Of a DNA stretch of 59,225 nucleotides, positions 25,775-34,787 are shown piece after piece (position 1 is the stretch's first letter; every line of letters starts with the position of its first letter). The DNA lies in contig NZ_LSEF01000124.1 in assembly GCF_001641695.1 (NCBI RefSeq), positions 51,927-111,151 of the forward strand, given 5' to 3'. The translations under genes were made by a program, and so were the position numbers. The stretch is from Bradyrhizobium neotropicale (GTDB lineage Bacteria > Pseudomonadota > Alphaproteobacteria > Rhizobiales > Xanthobacteraceae). The notes beneath the pieces were generated by a model. It did not search any database. It was given only the letters and a program-made list of their open reading frames with translations, and had not been told where the DNA came from.

Positions 25775-26800
25775 ATGACTGCGTCGAAGCACGGAAACAT
25801 CAGCCGCCGCTCCGTACTGCTGGCGGCCAGCGCCGTACCTCTCTGCGGAATTCTCACGCGCCCGGCATCTGCGGCCGAATTCGTCTACAAGTTCGCGACC
25901 GGGCAGGATCCGACGCATCCCGTGAACATCCGGGCGCAGGAGGCGATCGAACGCATCCGCGAAGCCACCAGCGGCCGGCTGGAGATCAGGCTGTTTCCGG
26001 CCAACCAGCTCGGCTCCGACACCGAGCTCCTGACCCAGGTGCGCAGCGGCGGCGTCGAGTTCTTCAATCAGTCGTCGTCGATCCTTGCCACGCTGGTGCC
26101 GAGCGCGGGCATCGTGAATACCGGCTTCGCATTCGCCGACTACGACAGCGTATGGAAGGCAATGGACGGTGATCTCGGCACTTATATCCGGGCGCAGATC
26201 GCCAAGACGCCGATCATGGCCGTGTCGAAGGCCTGGGACAATGGCTTCCGTCAGGTGACCTCCTCTGGGCGTGAGGTGCGAACGCCGGATGACCTGAAGA
26301 ACTTCCAGATCCGCGTTCCGCCCGCGCCGCTGCTGACTTCGCTCTTCAAGGCGCTCGGGGCCGGCCCAACGCCGATCAATTTCAACGAGGTCTATTCGGC
26401 GTTGCAGACGAAGGTGGTCGACGGCCAGGAGAATCCTCTGCCGATCATCGCAACCGCGCGCCTCTATGAGGTGCAGAGCCTGTGCAGCCTGACCGGTCAC
26501 GTCTGGGACGGCTACTGGATCCTCGCCAACAAGCGCGCCTTCGAACGCCTGCCCAAGGACGTGCAGGAGATCGTGACGCGTGAGCTCGACCGCTCCGCGG
26601 TCGATCAGCGCGCCGACATCGCCAAGCTCAGCCAGTCATTGCGCGCCGATCTGTCGGCCAAAGGGCTCAAGTTCATCGATGTCGATCGCACCGCCTTCCG
26701 TCAGGCATTGTCGAAGACGAGCTTCTACTCCGACTGGAAGGCGAAGTTTGGCGAGGAGGCATGGTCCCAGCTCGAGAAAGCCGCGGGCCAGCTCTCATGA
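25775..26800 (+). CDS. dctP: TRAP transporter substrate-binding protein (DctP family)
   Basis: 341-aa periplasmic binding protein. The N-terminus SRRSVLLAASAVPLCG is a Tat-type signal ending near PASAAE. The family Arg that binds the substrate carboxylate is probably in FQIRVPPAP, and NQSSSILATLVP and GYWILANK are family-typical. The ATG at 25775 follows AAGGAGGAAACC. Ligands of DctP proteins are nearly always acids (C4-dicarboxylates, sugar acids, sialate), so the operon should import an acidic sugar-like compound; the exact ligand is not readable. Confidence 0.92.
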   Translation: MTASKHGNISRRSVLLAASAVPLCGILTRPASAAEFVYKFATGQDPTHPVNIRAQEAIERIREATSGRLEIRLFPANQLGSDTELLTQVRSGGVEFFNQSSSILATLVPSAGIVNTGFAFADYDSVWKAMDGDLGTYIRAQIAKTPIMAVSKAWDNGFRQVTSSGREVRTPDDLKNFQIRVPPAPLLTSLFKALGAGPTPINFNEVYSALQTKVVDGQENPLPIIATARLYEVQSLCSLTGHVWDGYWILANKRAFERLPKDVQEIVTRELDRSAVDQRADIAKLSQSLRADLSAKGLKFIDVDRTAFRQALSKTSFYSDWKAKFGEEAWSQLEKAAGQLS

Positions 26801-28689
26801 CCAGCATGGGCCACACGCCGCAGATCGGTGCCGGGGTGGCGGCCGGCGTGTCTCGAATGGGCTCGCGCGGCTGGGCGGTGAAGGCCAATGCGCTGCTGGG
26901 CCACATCGTCGCGGTCCCAGCGGCGTTGTTGGTGCTGGCGGAGATCGCGGTGCTGTCCGCAGGCATCGTGGGCAGATACGTATTTCGCTCGCCGATCGTC
27001 TGGTCCGACGAACTTGCCGGCATTCTCTTCCTCTGGCTCGCCATGTTCGGATCCGTCATCGCGTTCCAGCGCGGCGAGCACATGCGGATGACGGCGATCG
27101 TCGGCGTGCTCGGCGCGGACGTTCGTGCATTCCTGGACGTCATCGCCGCCGCGGCGTCGCTGGCATTTCTCATGCTCATCGTCTGGCCGGCCTATGAGTT
27201 TGCGGCCGATGAAGCCTTCGTCACCACGCCGGCGCTCGAGATCGCCAATAGCTGGCGCGCAGCAGCGCTGCCGGTCGGCATCGCCTTGATGCTGATCGCG
27301 GCGATCCTGCGGCTGCTTCGAATTGCGCCTCTGCGCAGTCTGGTGACCTCGCTGGCGCTCGTTGCGGGCATCATTGCCCTGTTCGTGCTATTGGCGCCGG
27401 TGCTGAAACCGCTCGGCAATGTGAACCTTCTGATCTTCTTTGTCTTCGTCGTCGGCGCCATGGTCTTTGCAGCCGTGCCGATCGCGTTCGCGTTCGGCCT
27501 TGCCACCGTCGGCTATCTCGCGCTGACGACGAATACGCCCGATGTCGTGATCATCGGTCGGATGGACGAGGGGATGAGCCATCTCATCCTGCTCGCCGTG
27601 CCTCTCTTCGTCTTCCTTGGGCTTCTGATCGAGATGACGGGGATGGCGCGCGCCATGGTCGGCTTCCTGGCGAGCCTGTTGGGTCACGTTCGCGGCGGCC
27701 TGCACTATGTGCTGGTCGGAGCGATGTACCTGGTCTCCGGCATCTCCGGCTCCAAGGCTGCCGACATGGCGGCCGTGGCTCCGGTGTTGTTTCCCGAGAT
27801 GCGGCAGCGCGGGGCGAAGCCGGGCGATCTCGTTGCACTCCTGGCCGCAACGGGCGCGCAAACCGAGACTATACCGCCCTCGCTGGTTCTGATCACGATC
27901 GGCTCGGTGACGGGTGTTTCGATCTCGGCGCTGTTCACCGGCGGCTTGCTTCCGGGATTCGTGCTCGCGGTCATGCTTGGAGCGGTTGTCTGGTGGCGGT
28001 ATCGCCGCGAAGACCTGTCCCACGTCAAACGGGCGAGTGGGCGAGAGATCGGGCGCGCCTTCGTCATTGCGATTCCTGCCATCGCCCTGCCGTTCGTGAT
28101 CCGGACCGCAGTGGTCGAGGGCGTTGCGACGGCAACCGAAGTTTCGACCATCGGCATCTTGTATTCGGTTTTCGCAGGCCTGTTGATCTATCGGAAATTC
28201 GCCTGGCGACGAATCTATCCGATGTTGATCGAGACGGCGTCGCTGTCCGGAGCGATCCTGCTCATCATCGGTGCGGCCACGGGCATGGCCTGGGCGTTGA
28301 CCCAGTCAGGCTTCTCCGGCTCTCTGGCAAAGTTCATGACTGGCCTTCCCGGCGGCGCGCCTGTGTTCCTCGGCGTCACGATCATGGCCTTCGTCATTCT
28401 GGGAAGCGTGCTGGAGGGAATCCCGGCGATCGTTCTGTTCGGCCCGCTGCTGTTTCCGATTGCCCGACAGGTCGGGGTGCATGATGTCCATTACGCGATG
28501 GTGGTCGTTCTCGCGATGGGCATCGGCCTGTTCGCGCCTCCGTTCGGCGTCGGCTACTACGCGGCATGCGCCATCAGCCGCATCAACCCGGACGAAGGCA
28601 TGAAGCCGATCGTGGGATACATGATCGCACTGCTGATCGGGACACTTGTCGTCGCGGCCGTGCCCTGGATATCGGTGGGGTTTCTTTAA
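26797..28689 (+). CDS. TRAP transporter fused small and large membrane subunits (DctQM)
   Basis: 630-aa fusion. An N-terminal DctQ part of 4 helices (about 25-190; IVWSDELAGILFLWLAMFGS is DctQ-typical) is joined by a hydrophobic linker to the 12-helix DctM permease (about 215-630; GISGSKAADMAAVAPVLFPE, then PPSLVLITIGSVTGVSI). QM fusions are known for sialic acid and some other TRAP systems. The start codon overlaps the dctP stop (ATGA). It is the last gene of the operon and converges with the SIS gene. Confidence 0.93.
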   Translation: MTSMGHTPQIGAGVAAGVSRMGSRGWAVKANALLGHIVAVPAALLVLAEIAVLSAGIVGRYVFRSPIVWSDELAGILFLWLAMFGSVIAFQRGEHMRMTAIVGVLGADVRAFLDVIAAAASLAFLMLIVWPAYEFAADEAFVTTPALEIANSWRAAALPVGIALMLIAAILRLLRIAPLRSLVTSLALVAGIIALFVLLAPVLKPLGNVNLLIFFVFVVGAMVFAAVPIAFAFGLATVGYLALTTNTPDVVIIGRMDEGMSHLILLAVPLFVFLGLLIEMTGMARAMVGFLASLLGHVRGGLHYVLVGAMYLVSGISGSKAADMAAVAPVLFPEMRQRGAKPGDLVALLAATGAQTETIPPSLVLITIGSVTGVSISALFTGGLLPGFVLAVMLGAVVWWRYRREDLSHVKRASGREIGRAFVIAIPAIALPFVIRTAVVEGVATATEVSTIGILYSVFAGLLIYRKFAWRRIYPMLIETASLSGAILLIIGAATGMAWALTQSGFSGSLAKFMTGLPGGAPVFLGVTIMAFVILGSVLEGIPAIVLFGPLLFPIARQVGVHDVHYAMVVVLAMGIGLFAPPFGVGYYAACAISRINPDEGMKPIVGYMIALLIGTLVVAAVPWISVGFL

Positions 28690-28711
28690 GCCCAGGCCCG
28701 CTCGTCTGGGC
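28690..28711. terminator. hairpin between convergent operons
   Basis: GCCCAG / CTGGGC stem with a 10-base loop directly after the dctQM stop and 32 bp past the stop of the minus-strand SIS gene. No proper T-run, so only a possible terminator. Confidence 0.35.
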
Positions 28712-28742
28712 CGTCGGTCGCCAGCCGGCGATTGGTAAGCTG

Positions 28743-29756
28743 TCAAAACGTCTCGGTAATCTTGCTCAGGCGAGGGGGGCGATCCGGGTCAAATCCGCAG
28801 GCGCGCGCCGTCTGCTCGATCATCCGATAGGCTGGAACGAGCATGGTGATCGGGTCGGTGGCGGGGTCATCCTCGGTGAGCCAGGGCAGCGAGCCATGCG
28901 GTCCGCCGCAGAGATGCAGCGCGATCTCTTGCTCGCGCAACTCCTCTGCCAGCGCGTCCACCGTGGCCGCCGTTTCATCCATGAGGCGCATCATGACGAC
29001 TGGCGTACGCGACGATAGCGCGGCGCGCGGCCCATGCTGCAGTTCGGCGGCGCTCATTCCAATGGAAGGCAGGCGCAGGATTTCCGAAAGTTTGAGCGCG
29101 ATCTCCCGCGCCGAGCCGAGGCCGAGGCCTCGCGCCGCCACGAACACAGCAGATGCCTTGGCGAGATCATCGGCAATCGCAGACCAGTCGAGCGCCAGCG
29201 CGCGGTGCAGGCGCTCGGGCAACCTGTCGAGGGCCGACCGCAGCGCATGATCTGCCGCCAGCTCGGCAACAAGCACGGCACTCGCGGCCATCGAACCGAT
29301 CACGGTCTTGGTCGCCGCTACGGAGTGCTCTTGGCCGGCTTCGATCGGAACGACGAACTCCGCTTCGTCAGCCACCGGCGATGACGTCGCGTTGACGATG
29401 GCGATGGTGCGGGCGCCCGCGGCGCGGGCCGACCTGGTCGCTGCGACAAGATCCGGGCTGCGCCCGGACTGCGAGATCACGATGAACAGCGCATCGCGCA
29501 GCATTAGGGGCGTGCGAAATGCCGTGATCACCGAGGGAGCGCTGGCTGAAACGGGAAGGCGAAGCCGCGTCTCGACAAGGTATCTCAAGAAAACTCCGGC
29601 ATGCCCGGAGCTTCCGCGCCCGCATACGACGCACAGGGGGGCGGAGCCAATCCCAATTCGCTGTGCGATGTCGCGCGTGACGGGGCGGCTGCGAACGATG
29701 TTGGCGACAACATCCGCGCTTTCCCCGATTTCGCTCGCCATCGCGGATGTCGTCAC
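28743..29756 (-). CDS. SIS-domain sugar-phosphate isomerase/deaminase (GlmS-C/NagB-II like)
   Basis: 337-aa protein with two SIS domains: GRGSSGHAGVF and ISQSGRSPDLVAATR in the first, GQEHSVAATKT between them, and AELQHGPRAAL in the second. This matches the glucosamine-6-P deaminase II / AgaS group, the isomerase half of GlmS without the glutaminase domain. The expected reaction is GlcN-6-P to fructose-6-P plus ammonia. The start is GTG at 29756, overlapping the murQ stop (GTGA); an ATG five codons later is the alternative. It completes the amino-sugar route with NagA. Confidence 0.87.
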   Translation of the reverse strand: MTTSAMASEIGESADVVANIVRSRPVTRDIAQRIGIGSAPLCVVCGRGSSGHAGVFLRYLVETRLRLPVSASAPSVITAFRTPLMLRDALFIVISQSGRSPDLVAATRSARAAGARTIAIVNATSSPVADEAEFVVPIEAGQEHSVAATKTVIGSMAASAVLVAELAADHALRSALDRLPERLHRALALDWSAIADDLAKASAVFVAARGLGLGSAREIALKLSEILRLPSIGMSAAELQHGPRAALSSRTPVVMMRLMDETAATVDALAEELREQEIALHLCGGPHGSLPWLTEDDPATDPITMLVPAYRMIEQTARACGFDPDRPPRLSKITETF

Positions 29757-30757
29757 GACTCGACCGCTCCGCCTCGATTGGGCGCCGCCGCTCCCTTGGG
29801 ATGTCGGTCACGATGCGAGTCACGGTTCTTGGCGAGTTCGGCAAACACGCGCCGAAGGTTGCCGTCACAGTTTTTCAGAACGGTCTCCGCATCAACCCTG
29901 TCGACACCCAACGCCAGAAGGGCTGCGGTCTTGATGTCTCCCTCGGCCTGCTCGAGCGAGCGTGCCGCGTGCGACGGATCGCAGTGTGCGATTTGTGCCA
30001 CCATGGCCTCGGCACGCCGCTTCAGCTTGGCATTGGTCGGCGGCATGTTCACCATCATGCCGCGATACACCCGGCCAAGGCGCAGCATGATCCCTGAGGA
30101 GATCAGGTTGAGGACGACCTTCTGCGCGGTGCCCGCCTTCATCCGCGTGGAGCCGGCGATCAGCTCGCGGCCGGTCTCGATCAGGATCGGAAACTTTGCC
30201 GATGCCAACAGTGCGGTGCCGGGATTGTTGGCGACGCCGATCGTCACTGCACCGAAAGAGCCTGCGTGCTGCAGCGCCGCGACCGTGAACGGCGTCGTGC
30301 CGCTGGCGGCTACCGCAATCACCACGTCGTGCGGCGTGAGCCGCGCCGCGTTCACTTGCGTGACTGCATCATCGACATCGTCCTCCGCGCCCTCGATGCT
30401 GGTGACGAACGCGCTGTCACCGCCGGCGACAATGAAGCGGACGCGCTCTTTTGGCCAGGCGAAGGTCGGCATCAGCTCGGCGCCGTCCTGGACCGCCACG
30501 CGGCCGGAGGTGCCGGCGCCGACATAGACGATGCGCCCGCGATCGCCCAGCGCCGCCTTCGCCGCTTCGGTCGCCGCAGTGAGCGCGGGAAGGGCATGGC
30601 CGATCGCGGCAACTGCCGCAAGCTGGCCCTCCCACATGGCTTCCATCGCTGTCAGCAGTGACCATGCATCAAGATCGGCAAAACGGGGGTCGACTTCTTC
30701 GGTGGCCATAAAGTTGATCCATGCGTCCTTAACCGCGGAACTTTGAAGCCTGTTCAT
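29753..30757 (-). CDS. murQ: N-acetylmuramic acid 6-phosphate etherase
   Basis: 334-aa MurQ. The SIS-type core shows VYVGAGTSGRVAVQDGAELMPTF, the catalytic Glu region SIEGAEDD, VVIAVAASGTTPFTVAAL and the family block ELIAGSTRMKAGTAQK. MurQ removes D-lactate from MurNAc-6-P to give GlcNAc-6-P in cell-wall recycling or MurNAc use. The ATG at 30757 is chosen because MNRLQSSAVKDAW begins the family homology; it overlaps the upstream kinase by 29 bp, so the three minus-strand genes form one transcript. The C-terminal tail is slightly extended and basic. Confidence 0.93.
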   Translation of the reverse strand: MNRLQSSAVKDAWINFMATEEVDPRFADLDAWSLLTAMEAMWEGQLAAVAAIGHALPALTAATEAAKAALGDRGRIVYVGAGTSGRVAVQDGAELMPTFAWPKERVRFIVAGGDSAFVTSIEGAEDDVDDAVTQVNAARLTPHDVVIAVAASGTTPFTVAALQHAGSFGAVTIGVANNPGTALLASAKFPILIETGRELIAGSTRMKAGTAQKVVLNLISSGIMLRLGRVYRGMMVNMPPTNAKLKRRAEAMVAQIAHCDPSHAARSLEQAEGDIKTAALLALGVDRVDAETVLKNCDGNLRRVFAELAKNRDSHRDRHPKGAAAPNRGGAVES

Positions 30758-31679
30758 GGTCAGTTTCTCGCTCAGCTTCTCTCTTGGGCAAATCCAGCTT
30801 GGGCAGGTCGAACCGCCCTCGCGCCACGAGCAACGCACCGGCGGCTGCGTCGGCGTCGGGACGCCTCAGGCGGGCGCGCAGGTCGGGCGTCAGCCAGGGC
30901 GTAATGGCATCCGCCAGCCCGCCGACCAATGCGAGCCGGTCAATTCCTCTCGCCAGGAACAGATCAAGGAGATCGCCAATGGCATCGGCCGCGCGTTCGA
31001 CAATGCGACGGCCGACCGGATCGCCCTGATTGGCGTGCCGCATCACGGTCGGCGCGAACGCAGCGTAGTCCGTGGCCCGGGCGTCTTCAGACCAGGCCAC
31101 CGCCTGATAAGGATCATGATCGAATGCGCCCAGCACCTCCGCAAGCAATGGGGTCAGCTCGCCGCGGCGATCCGCGGCCCGCAGCGCCAGTCGAACAACC
31201 TGCAGGCCGATGTCGGCGCCGCTGCCTTCGTCCGAGACCGGAAAGCCGTAACCGGCGAGACGGATTTCGCGACCGCCGATCAGGCCGACACCCACCGAGC
31301 CCGTGCCGGCGACCACGATGGCCCCGTCCGCGCCGCTGTGGGCGCCGAGACAGGCGGCCATGCCGTCGCTGATGAAGATAACGGACGCAAAGGGATGGGC
31401 GATCTCCTTGAGCGCCGCTTCCGCGCCCCGTCGGCCGAGCCCGGCGAGGCCAATTCCGGCGCGCATCCGCGCAAGATCCTCTCGCGCGAGGCCAGCCTGT
31501 GCGCTTGCGGCTTCGGTCGCCTCCATGATGGAACGCCAGGCCTTTTCGACGCCAATCCGCGTCGTCGCAGGGCCCGAGCTTGCTTCGCCGAGCAGCCTGC
31601 CGCTGTCGTCCTCGATCCGGGCGCGGCAGCGAGTTCCGCCGCCATCAATGCCGAGATACGTGATACCCTTTGTTCCCAT
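30729..31679 (-). CDS. BadF/BadG-type N-acetylhexosamine kinase
   Basis: 316-aa ASKHA-fold kinase of the BadF/BadG/BcrA/BcrD family, like bacterial and animal GlcNAc kinases. Phosphate-1 motif LGIDGGGTRCRARI, phosphate-2 VVAGTGSVGVGLI, then VSDEGSGADIG and the adenosine motif LALVGGLADAI. It probably makes GlcNAc-6-P (or MurNAc-6-P) from the free sugar, feeding MurQ and NagA. It is the first gene of the minus-strand operon, divergent from nagA with a 107-bp gap that should hold both promoters. It is not an AnmK-type anhydro-MurNAc kinase. Confidence 0.87.
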   Translation of the reverse strand: MGTKGITYLGIDGGGTRCRARIEDDSGRLLGEASSGPATTRIGVEKAWRSIMEATEAASAQAGLAREDLARMRAGIGLAGLGRRGAEAALKEIAHPFASVIFISDGMAACLGAHSGADGAIVVAGTGSVGVGLIGGREIRLAGYGFPVSDEGSGADIGLQVVRLALRAADRRGELTPLLAEVLGAFDHDPYQAVAWSEDARATDYAAFAPTVMRHANQGDPVGRRIVERAADAIGDLLDLFLARGIDRLALVGGLADAITPWLTPDLRARLRRPDADAAAGALLVARGRFDLPKLDLPKREAERETDHEQASKFRG

Positions 31680-31786
31680 CGGATGCTAACGCGAGGGCTT
31701 CGGTCCGGGTCCCCCAATGCGTAGATGGGGAACATTTGAGATTATAGCACTCGTCTCACGGGTCTGTGACTGCCACTCTCGGATGA

Positions 31787-32977
31787 ATGCTGATGGGCGA
31801 CTGCTCCTCTTCCGACGTTCTCACGATTGCTGCGCCGCAAATCTTTGACGGTATCGCCATGCGCGGTCCGGGAGCGATCAGGATTTCGAAGGGCCGGATT
31901 GAAAGCATCGCTTTCGGAACGTCAGAGCCGCGCGCGTCAATCCAGCTTCCTCGAGATGCGATCCTCGCACCGGGATTCATCGACATTCAGGTGAACGGAG
32001 GCGGCGGCGTTCTTCTCAATGACGAGCCAACCGAGGCCGGCGTTCGACGCATCGTCGCGGCGCACCGCAAGGCGGGGACCACGGGCTGCTTGCCGACCCT
32101 CATCACCGATCGAAGCGAGATCATCGAGCGATTGGCCGCGGCAGCCGAGGCGTGCCTCAAAATTCCCGGCGTGCTCGGCTTTCATCTGGAAGGGCCGGCC
32201 CTCAACAGGTCCCGCAAGGGCATTCATCCGGAAGCCGAGATACGTGTGCCCAACGGCCGCGATCTCGCCGCGATCAAGAGATTTGGGAACCGCGGCCGCT
32301 CCATTGTGACCCTGGCCCCGGAATGCGTGCCCGCGTCCATGATCGACGCGTTGATCGGCGCCGGATTGCGGATCGCGGCGGGCCACAGCGACTCCACCGC
32401 AGCCGACATCGGGCGTGCGGTCGATCGCGGCGTCTCGGGGGTGACCCATCTGTTCAATGCCATGTCGCAGTTGAACGCGCGGGAGCCGGGCCTGGTGGGC
32501 GCCGCGCTCGGGGATGACCGGCTGTTTGCAGGAATCATCTGCGACGGCATCCACGTTGACCCGCTCAGTTTGCGCGTTGCCTTCCGCTGCAAGGGACGGG
32601 ATCGATTGATGCTGGTCACCGATGCCATGCCATCGGCGGGCACGAACGATCAGAAATTCATGCTGCAAGGACGGCAGATCACCTTGCGCGACAATCGCTT
32701 GACGGGCCCCGATGGCACACTCGCGGGCGCTCACCTCACGATGATCGAGGCGGTGCGCAACGCTGTTGCGCTGCTCGACATCTCGCTTGTCGATGCCCTG
32801 ATCATGGCTTCTCGGACTTCAGCGGCGTTTCTGGGTCTTGAGTCCGAGCTCGGACGGATCTCGCCCGGATACCGCGCGGACCTTGTCGCCTTCACTCCGG
32901 ACTTCGAGGTCGTCGGCACATGGATAGGCGGTGTCGGTTCGATGGACGAGGCGAGCGAGGCTTCCAGGCGAGGTTAG
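31787..32977 (+). CDS. nagA: N-acetylglucosamine-6-phosphate deacetylase
   Basis: 396-aa amidohydrolase. APGFIDIQVNGGGG holds the usual start of the barrel, GFHLEGPALN has the metal-binding Glu, AGHSDSTAADI and THLFNAMSQL supply His ligands, and VTDAMPSAG the catalytic Asp. NagA converts GlcNAc-6-P to GlcN-6-P plus acetate. Three near in-frame starts exist (31787, 31793 and none with a strong ribosome site); I give the first. The stop is immediately followed by the start of the aspartokinase (no spacer), suggesting coupled translation. It works with the kinase, MurQ and SIS deaminase on the other strand. Confidence 0.92.
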   Translation: MLMGDCSSSDVLTIAAPQIFDGIAMRGPGAIRISKGRIESIAFGTSEPRASIQLPRDAILAPGFIDIQVNGGGGVLLNDEPTEAGVRRIVAAHRKAGTTGCLPTLITDRSEIIERLAAAAEACLKIPGVLGFHLEGPALNRSRKGIHPEAEIRVPNGRDLAAIKRFGNRGRSIVTLAPECVPASMIDALIGAGLRIAAGHSDSTAADIGRAVDRGVSGVTHLFNAMSQLNAREPGLVGAALGDDRLFAGIICDGIHVDPLSLRVAFRCKGRDRLMLVTDAMPSAGTNDQKFMLQGRQITLRDNRLTGPDGTLAGAHLTMIEAVRNAVALLDISLVDALIMASRTSAAFLGLESELGRISPGYRADLVAFTPDFEVVGTWIGGVGSMDEASEASRRG

Positions 32978-34180
32978 ATGCGCAATCATCCCATCATCGT
33001 GCAAAAATATGGTGGTGTCTGCCTTGAAACACCGGCGAAGATTCGCGCGGTTGCGCGCAGTCTCGCCGAGCTGCATGGCCGTGGTCATCGCGTCGTGGCG
33101 ATCGTCTCCGCCATGGGCACGACCACCGATCAATTGATCCAGATGGCTTACCAGGTGAGCCCGGCTCCCAATCGCCGCGAGCTCGACATGCTGCTGACGA
33201 CCGGTGAGCGCATCAGCATGTCCCTGATGAGCATGGCGCTTGCCGATCTCGGCGTGCCCGCGATCAGCTTCACCGGCAGCCAGGCTGGCGTGATGACCGA
33301 CGACTCCCATTCATCGGCACGCATTCTGGATGTGCGGCCCATTCGCGTGCGCGAGGAACTCGATCGCGGGCGCGTGGTGGTGCTGGCAGGATTTCAGGGC
33401 GTGAACCCGGCGACCAGGGAAATCACCACGCTCGGCCGGGGCGGCAGCGATACCACGGCGGTTGCAATGGCTGCGGCACTGAAAGCCGAGCGCTGTGAAA
33501 TCATCAAAGAGGTCGACGGCATCTGTTCGGCCGATCCGCGCATCGTGCCGGATGCAAAGCCCCTGCGGCGCGTGGACTTTGCATCCCTGTCGGAGATGTG
33601 CTTCTGGGGCGCAAAGATCCTGCATTTTCGCAGCGTAGAGCTGGCGCAAAGTCAGGATGTGCCTCTGGCTCTCAAGCGGTGGGGTAGCGTTGAACACAGC
33701 ACGCAAGTGACGAAAGAGGTTGCAGGCATGGAAAGCGGTAAGGTTCTGGCCGTCAATGCGATCGCTCGCATTGAGCACGTGGAAATCGATTCCAGGGATC
33801 TCAACCACGGGTTCGAGAAATTCGCGCAGCATCTCAAGCAAAACAGCCTGTCGTGGCCGCAGCTCCTGGCATCGCACTTCGCCGCGGGGAGAACCAGCAT
33901 GACGGTAGCCTGCGATGCGGAGTGGTTAGATGCCCTGTCGCGTACGCTGGAGGACGCCAAGGATCTGCGCAAGCAGCGCGAGGCGTCAAGCTCGGTGAGT
34001 CTCACCTGTTTCGGCGGCGTTTCATCGGAATTGCCGTTCAGGGCGTTGCAGGTTCTCGGACATCACGGGATCGTCCCCGACAGTTACGTGCTGTCGCCGC
34101 ATTCGGTCAGTCTGTTTGTCCCCGTGGAGAGTCGGGAGGCCGCGGTCAAGGCGTTGCATTCGCTTGTGCAGCAGGCATAG
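32978..34180 (+). CDS. aspartokinase paralogue
   Basis: 400-aa amino-acid kinase with C-terminal ACT-like domains. The nucleotide motif is VQKYGGVCLETPAKI, whereas housekeeping enzymes have KFGGTSV or KYGGTSV, so the T-S pair is replaced by V-C. TTGERISMSLMSMAL, TLGRGGSDTTAVAMAAAL and EIIKEVDGICSADPRIV are otherwise well kept. It would phosphorylate aspartate (entry to Lys/Met/Thr) if active. Its position right after nagA is unusual and points to a specialised paralogue, perhaps for another substrate or pathway. The housekeeping copy is presumably elsewhere. Confidence 0.85.
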   Translation: MRNHPIIVQKYGGVCLETPAKIRAVARSLAELHGRGHRVVAIVSAMGTTTDQLIQMAYQVSPAPNRRELDMLLTTGERISMSLMSMALADLGVPAISFTGSQAGVMTDDSHSSARILDVRPIRVREELDRGRVVVLAGFQGVNPATREITTLGRGGSDTTAVAMAAALKAERCEIIKEVDGICSADPRIVPDAKPLRRVDFASLSEMCFWGAKILHFRSVELAQSQDVPLALKRWGSVEHSTQVTKEVAGMESGKVLAVNAIARIEHVEIDSRDLNHGFEKFAQHLKQNSLSWPQLLASHFAAGRTSMTVACDAEWLDALSRTLEDAKDLRKQREASSSVSLTCFGGVSSELPFRALQVLGHHGIVPDSYVLSPHSVSLFVPVESREAAVKALHSLVQQA

Positions 34181-34301
34181 CTGCCGCCTACACCTTGGTC
34201 ATTGTTGCGGTGACGACGAACGCGTGCTCCCGCATCCGCAACACCCCCGGCATAGGTGAACCGTGGCGGGCATTCGACGCTGCGGAGTTGATGTTCCCGC
34301 G

Positions 34302-34559
34302 CTAGGTCTCGTGTGCCACGTCAGAAGCCTTGTCGAGCCGACCTTCCAACGTCTCGATCGAGGCGCGGAGGTTGCTGCGCCGATCCCTCAGCGTCAGTGC
34401 CAGCGTGGGGTAGGTGGGACTGCTCGGGTCCGAGTTGTTGCCCTTCAGCTCCGCTTCCTGAATGTCGGCATCCAGCATCGCGACGCGCCAATGCAGGTCG
34501 GAAATCAGGGCGTGGAGATGAAGGGTGGCGGACGCATTGAAATGGGACATTGGCTGCAT
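34302..34559 (-). CDS. small hypothetical protein
   Basis: 85 aa, mostly helical (LHALISDLHWRVAMLDADIQ; RRSNLRASIETLEGRLDKAS), perhaps a short coiled coil. The ATG at 34559 has GAGG 7 bases upstream; MSHFN three codons later is the alternative. No recognised family. Confidence 0.55.
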   Translation of the reverse strand: MQPMSHFNASATLHLHALISDLHWRVAMLDADIQEAELKGNNSDPSSPTYPTLALTLRDRRSNLRASIETLEGRLDKASDVAHET

Positions 34560-34787
34560 GTGTTCGCCTCAATCTGGAACAGACCCCGTCGGGGCTTTTG
34601 GGGTTTGCGAACAGTGCAGCAAAAGGAATGCCAGCGCCTCGACAAGGCGCGGGGGGGGGCCGTGACCGCGAGCAGACTTCGGAGCCATTGGCAAATTTCC
34701 GACTGGGACGACTGTTGCCAACTCTGGATTGTACGACTACCCTTTGCCTCAACTCGTCCAAACGGTCATTCAATCGGCCGCGTGTTC

